Below, in pieces: positions 12,824-14,745 of a stretch of 14,745 nucleotides of DNA. The stretch comes from JBDUDR01 sp040002845 (GTDB taxonomy: Bacteria; Actinomycetota; Actinomycetes; Propionibacteriales; Nocardioidaceae). A program made the translations under genes and the position numbers. The stretch's first letter is position 1, and the number at the start of each line of letters is the position of its first letter. The stretch lies in assembly GCA_040002845.1 (NCBI GenBank), contig JBDUDR010000060.1:1-14745 (forward strand), written 5' to 3'. Under the pieces are notes generated by a model. It made no database searches. It had not been told where the DNA came from and saw only the letters and a list, made by a program, of their open reading frames with translations.

Positions 12824-14680
12824 TCAGGCCGACGCCGCCATGATGCGCTCGGCGGCGAACATCTCGACGACACAGCGATGCGCGTCGAAGAGCGGGCGGG
12901 ACCAGACGTTCGGCGAGGGGACGAGGTTGTTGTAGAAAGTCGCCCCCTCGCAGAGTGGACCGAGCACCCACAGCCGTCGGTCGGGGCGGCCCTGGGCATC
13001 CAGCGGATGCTGGTCGGGATCGACGTCGATGCCATGGACGTAGCGGCTGGCGGGCCGGTGCGGGCGAATCCACCCCTTGTGGTGCAGAGCCCTGATGAGG
13101 GGGCTGGCGGACGACTCGACAGCCGGGGGTGGCACGTGCGCGGAGACGATCCAGTCGGCCTCTCGGGAGTGAGGTGTCCCCAGGTGGGTCGACCCAAGCG
13201 TCCATCGCCCGGTACCGACGTTCCAGGTCACGCTGGGCGCCGGCCCGAACGGCGCGTGGGCGACCCCGGCCGACATCAGCGCGATCAGCTCCGTGTGACG
13301 CTCGTACTGTGGTCCGACAACTGCGCGGTTCATCAGTGGAACGGTCCACCTGTTGAACTCGTCGAGGGATCGATCCGTCAAACCACCGAAGTCGACGGCG
13401 TGCCGCACGATGTCGCGGAGCTCTCGCAGGATGTCGAGCGCGGCCTTCACCGGGCTCCTCGCGAAGCCCAGAACTCCCTCGTCCAGGTCGCGCTGCATGA
13501 CCTCGGTAAGCCACTTCTGGTACGCCTCGCTGTCGTCGAGCAACATCCCGGTCGAGCCGTCGAACGTCGAGAGCGGGTCGAACAGGTCCACGAGTACGTC
13601 CAGCTCGTCGAGCTTCGCGCGGATTTCTGCGATCCCTTCGGCGTTGATCAGGTCGCGCTCCAGGGCCCGGTAAGCATCCCCGCCCGCGCAGCGGGCCTGG
13701 CATCTCCGGTAGGCGATCCGCATTTCGATAAGGACGAGGGGCAGCACATCGCAATCGAAGTCGAGTGGCCCGTCTCGGGTGATCCGCACGGCATCGATTG
13801 CCGCTTTGGTAAAGACCACCGGCTCGTACTTCGGGCCGAACTCGACCACCAACGGCCGCGCCCGGCAGGGGACACCAGATCGGGAATACATCAGCAGGGT
13901 CGGCTCGAGTCCGGTCGGGAGATAACGGAGCTCGCCTCCGTCCCCAACAAATCGCCCGCCGCGACCAACTGTCAGGCACGACATCAGGTCCATGGCGGAA
14001 AGCCCGAACCCGCCGATGCCCACCGTTTCCGCCGGCGCGATATCCGCCATGCGCTCCGGAAGAGGGTACGGATCACCGATGATCCGCCCGCTGCCCGCCG
14101 GCACGGACAGGCAGTTGTTGGACGTGTATCCGGTGGTCAGGAAGGCGTACTGAGCACCGATCCGGGTGCCGTCGGACAGAGCGATGACGAGGCTGTCGTC
14201 CGGGTCGGTCGAGATGTCGATCGCCGCCGCGTGATGCACGGTTATCTGCACCTGCTCGGGAGCTCGCCGGCGCAGCTGCCCGAGGAACCAGCCGAGGTAC
14301 TCGCCAAGCACCCGCCGGGGGAGGAAGTCGGACGGCCGGATCGCCCGGCCCGCCCGGTTGACGGTGAAGCCGTCGTCTCCCATCCGCAGCCCGCGTTCGG
14401 TGACCCACTCATACAGGCTGGGCCCCGGCTCGTCGACGTCCGCACCGACCGTGTACGAGTCGGGAAACATCGACACCTGCGAGCAGGTGGTGTTGAGCAG
14501 CAGATAGTCGGGCTGCCCGGTGTCGTGCACACCGGCGCCGGCACACGTTGGGTCGACGATCTCGACGCGAACCCCACCCACCGAGGGCCCAGCCCTCTTG
14601 GCGAGGGTCACGATCCGCTCGAGCACGCTGAGCCCGCGCGAGCCCAGCCCGACGATGGCCACGGAGGTCTCCCGCGTCAC
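12824..14680 (-). CDS. FAD/NAD(P)-binding oxidoreductase-like protein (COG4529-type)
   Basis: 618-residue cytosolic flavoprotein of the large FAD-NAD(P)-binding family, distantly like lysine/ornithine N-monooxygenases. The dinucleotide loop is VAIVGLGSRGLSVLERI at 7-23, with the strand RVEIVDPT ending in an acid at about 40-43. NTTCSQVSMF at 63-72 is the family block after it, FLTTGYTSNN lies near 180-189, and a second glycine loop VGIGGFGLSAMDL at 220-232 is the probable NAD(P) site. The long helical region 310-450 and the C-terminal LWVLGPLCEGATFYNNLVPS near 563-582 are also family-like. GTG 14680 is preceded by TAGGAG with 7 nt spacing, a strong ribosome-binding site. Substrate is unknown. 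It could hydroxylate or oxidise an amine or amino acid. It converges on the small membrane protein gene and is transcribed away from the window edge, so a link with the aminochorismate operon is only positional. Confidence 0.75.
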   Translation of the reverse strand: MTRETSVAIVGLGSRGLSVLERIVTLAKRAGPSVGGVRVEIVDPTCAGAGVHDTGQPDYLLLNTTCSQVSMFPDSYTVGADVDEPGPSLYEWVTERGLRMGDDGFTVNRAGRAIRPSDFLPRRVLGEYLGWFLGQLRRRAPEQVQITVHHAAAIDISTDPDDSLVIALSDGTRIGAQYAFLTTGYTSNNCLSVPAGSGRIIGDPYPLPERMADIAPAETVGIGGFGLSAMDLMSCLTVGRGGRFVGDGGELRYLPTGLEPTLLMYSRSGVPCRARPLVVEFGPKYEPVVFTKAAIDAVRITRDGPLDFDCDVLPLVLIEMRIAYRRCQARCAGGDAYRALERDLINAEGIAEIRAKLDELDVLVDLFDPLSTFDGSTGMLLDDSEAYQKWLTEVMQRDLDEGVLGFARSPVKAALDILRELRDIVRHAVDFGGLTDRSLDEFNRWTVPLMNRAVVGPQYERHTELIALMSAGVAHAPFGPAPSVTWNVGTGRWTLGSTHLGTPHSREADWIVSAHVPPPAVESSASPLIRALHHKGWIRPHRPASRYVHGIDVDPDQHPLDAQGRPDRRLWVLGPLCEGATFYNNLVPSPNVWSRPLFDAHRCVVEMFAAERIMAASA

Positions 14681-14687
14681 CGGCAGG

Positions 14688-14693
14688 CTCCTA
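14688..14693 (-). promoter_or_regulatory. Ribosome-binding site of the FAD-binding protein gene
   Basis: TAGGAG on the minus strand, 7 nt before GTG 14680, decides this start. Beyond it, to the window end at 14745, there is no gene. A TTGACC at 14710-14715 (minus) is the only -35-like hexamer seen, and no good -10 lies at the right distance. Confidence 0.6.
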
Positions 14694-14745
14694 GCGAGAT
14701 TCGCGGGCCGGTCAATCGGCCAACCTGATGCGCACCCTGCGGTTC

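Noticed and set aside
12600..12935. Small plus-strand ORF across the palindrome
   Set aside because: It is the translation of the palindromic element and flanking non-coding DNA, with no ribosome-binding site and overlap with the end of the FAD gene.
12878..14728. 616-codon plus-strand open frame over the FAD-binding protein gene
   Set aside because: Low-complexity Arg/Gly/Pro-rich product with no motifs; it is a GC-rich shadow of the minus-strand gene, which has dinucleotide-binding loops and a good ribosome-binding site.
14681..14745. Promoter with TTGACC -35 for the FAD-binding protein gene
   Set aside because: No acceptable -10 lies 16-18 bp downstream, and the gene has a normal ribosome-binding site that needs more leader than this would give.

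Overview
The window is GC-rich DNA read as a stretch of actinobacterial chromosome. Support comes from the frequent GTG starts, the GTGA stop/start overlaps, TANNNT boxes 6-7 nt before start codons (leaderless transcription), a mycobacterial-type BioB followed by BsaP, and an actinobacterial-type HelD. Genus cannot be fixed from sequence alone; the order Propionibacteriales or relatives is only an impression. No tRNA, rRNA, IS element or CRISPR array was seen.

Region 1 (1-2836), biotin. A 3'-truncated bioA (minus) diverges from bioB (plus) over a 58-bp gap. bioB is coupled by a GTGA overlap to an ORF whose first ~60 residues are the Cys-rich biotin synthase auxiliary protein BsaP. That ORF continues in frame into a complete alpha/beta-hydrolase.

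Region 2 (2837-8200), a block bounded by two inverted arrays of a 21-22 bp repeat with core CCGACACTT, three copies at each end. Inside are a compact minus-strand operon (ornithine cyclodeaminase/mu-crystallin-family protein, GNAT acetyltransferase, DHA2 MFS exporter) and a divergent plus-strand HelD-type RNA polymerase-associated ATPase. An exporter beside a HelD/HelR homologue suggests a drug or metabolite tolerance role, but that is inference.

Region 3 (8221-12004), chorismate amination. A PhzE-type fused synthase/glutaminase (predicted to make 2-amino-2-deoxyisochorismate) is followed after 20 bp by a stand-alone PabA-type glutaminase, which overlaps PabB (GTGA; catalytic Lys motif PIKGT). 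The operon therefore encodes two different chorismate aminases. No ADC lyase (PabC) and no other phenazine gene is in the window.

Region 4 (12005-14745). A small leaderless gene for a single-pass membrane protein of unknown function is followed by a non-coding stretch with a 65-bp near-perfect hairpin element. Last is a minus-strand 618-residue FAD/NAD(P)-binding oxidoreductase-like protein. Its relation to the aminochorismate genes is unproven.

Most worth following up: the BsaP-hydrolase fusion next to bioB, the inverted 21-bp repeat arrays and what they bound, the paired ADIC/ADC synthases, the reductase-family protein lacking the ornithine-cyclodeaminase catalytic residues, and the 65-bp palindromic element.
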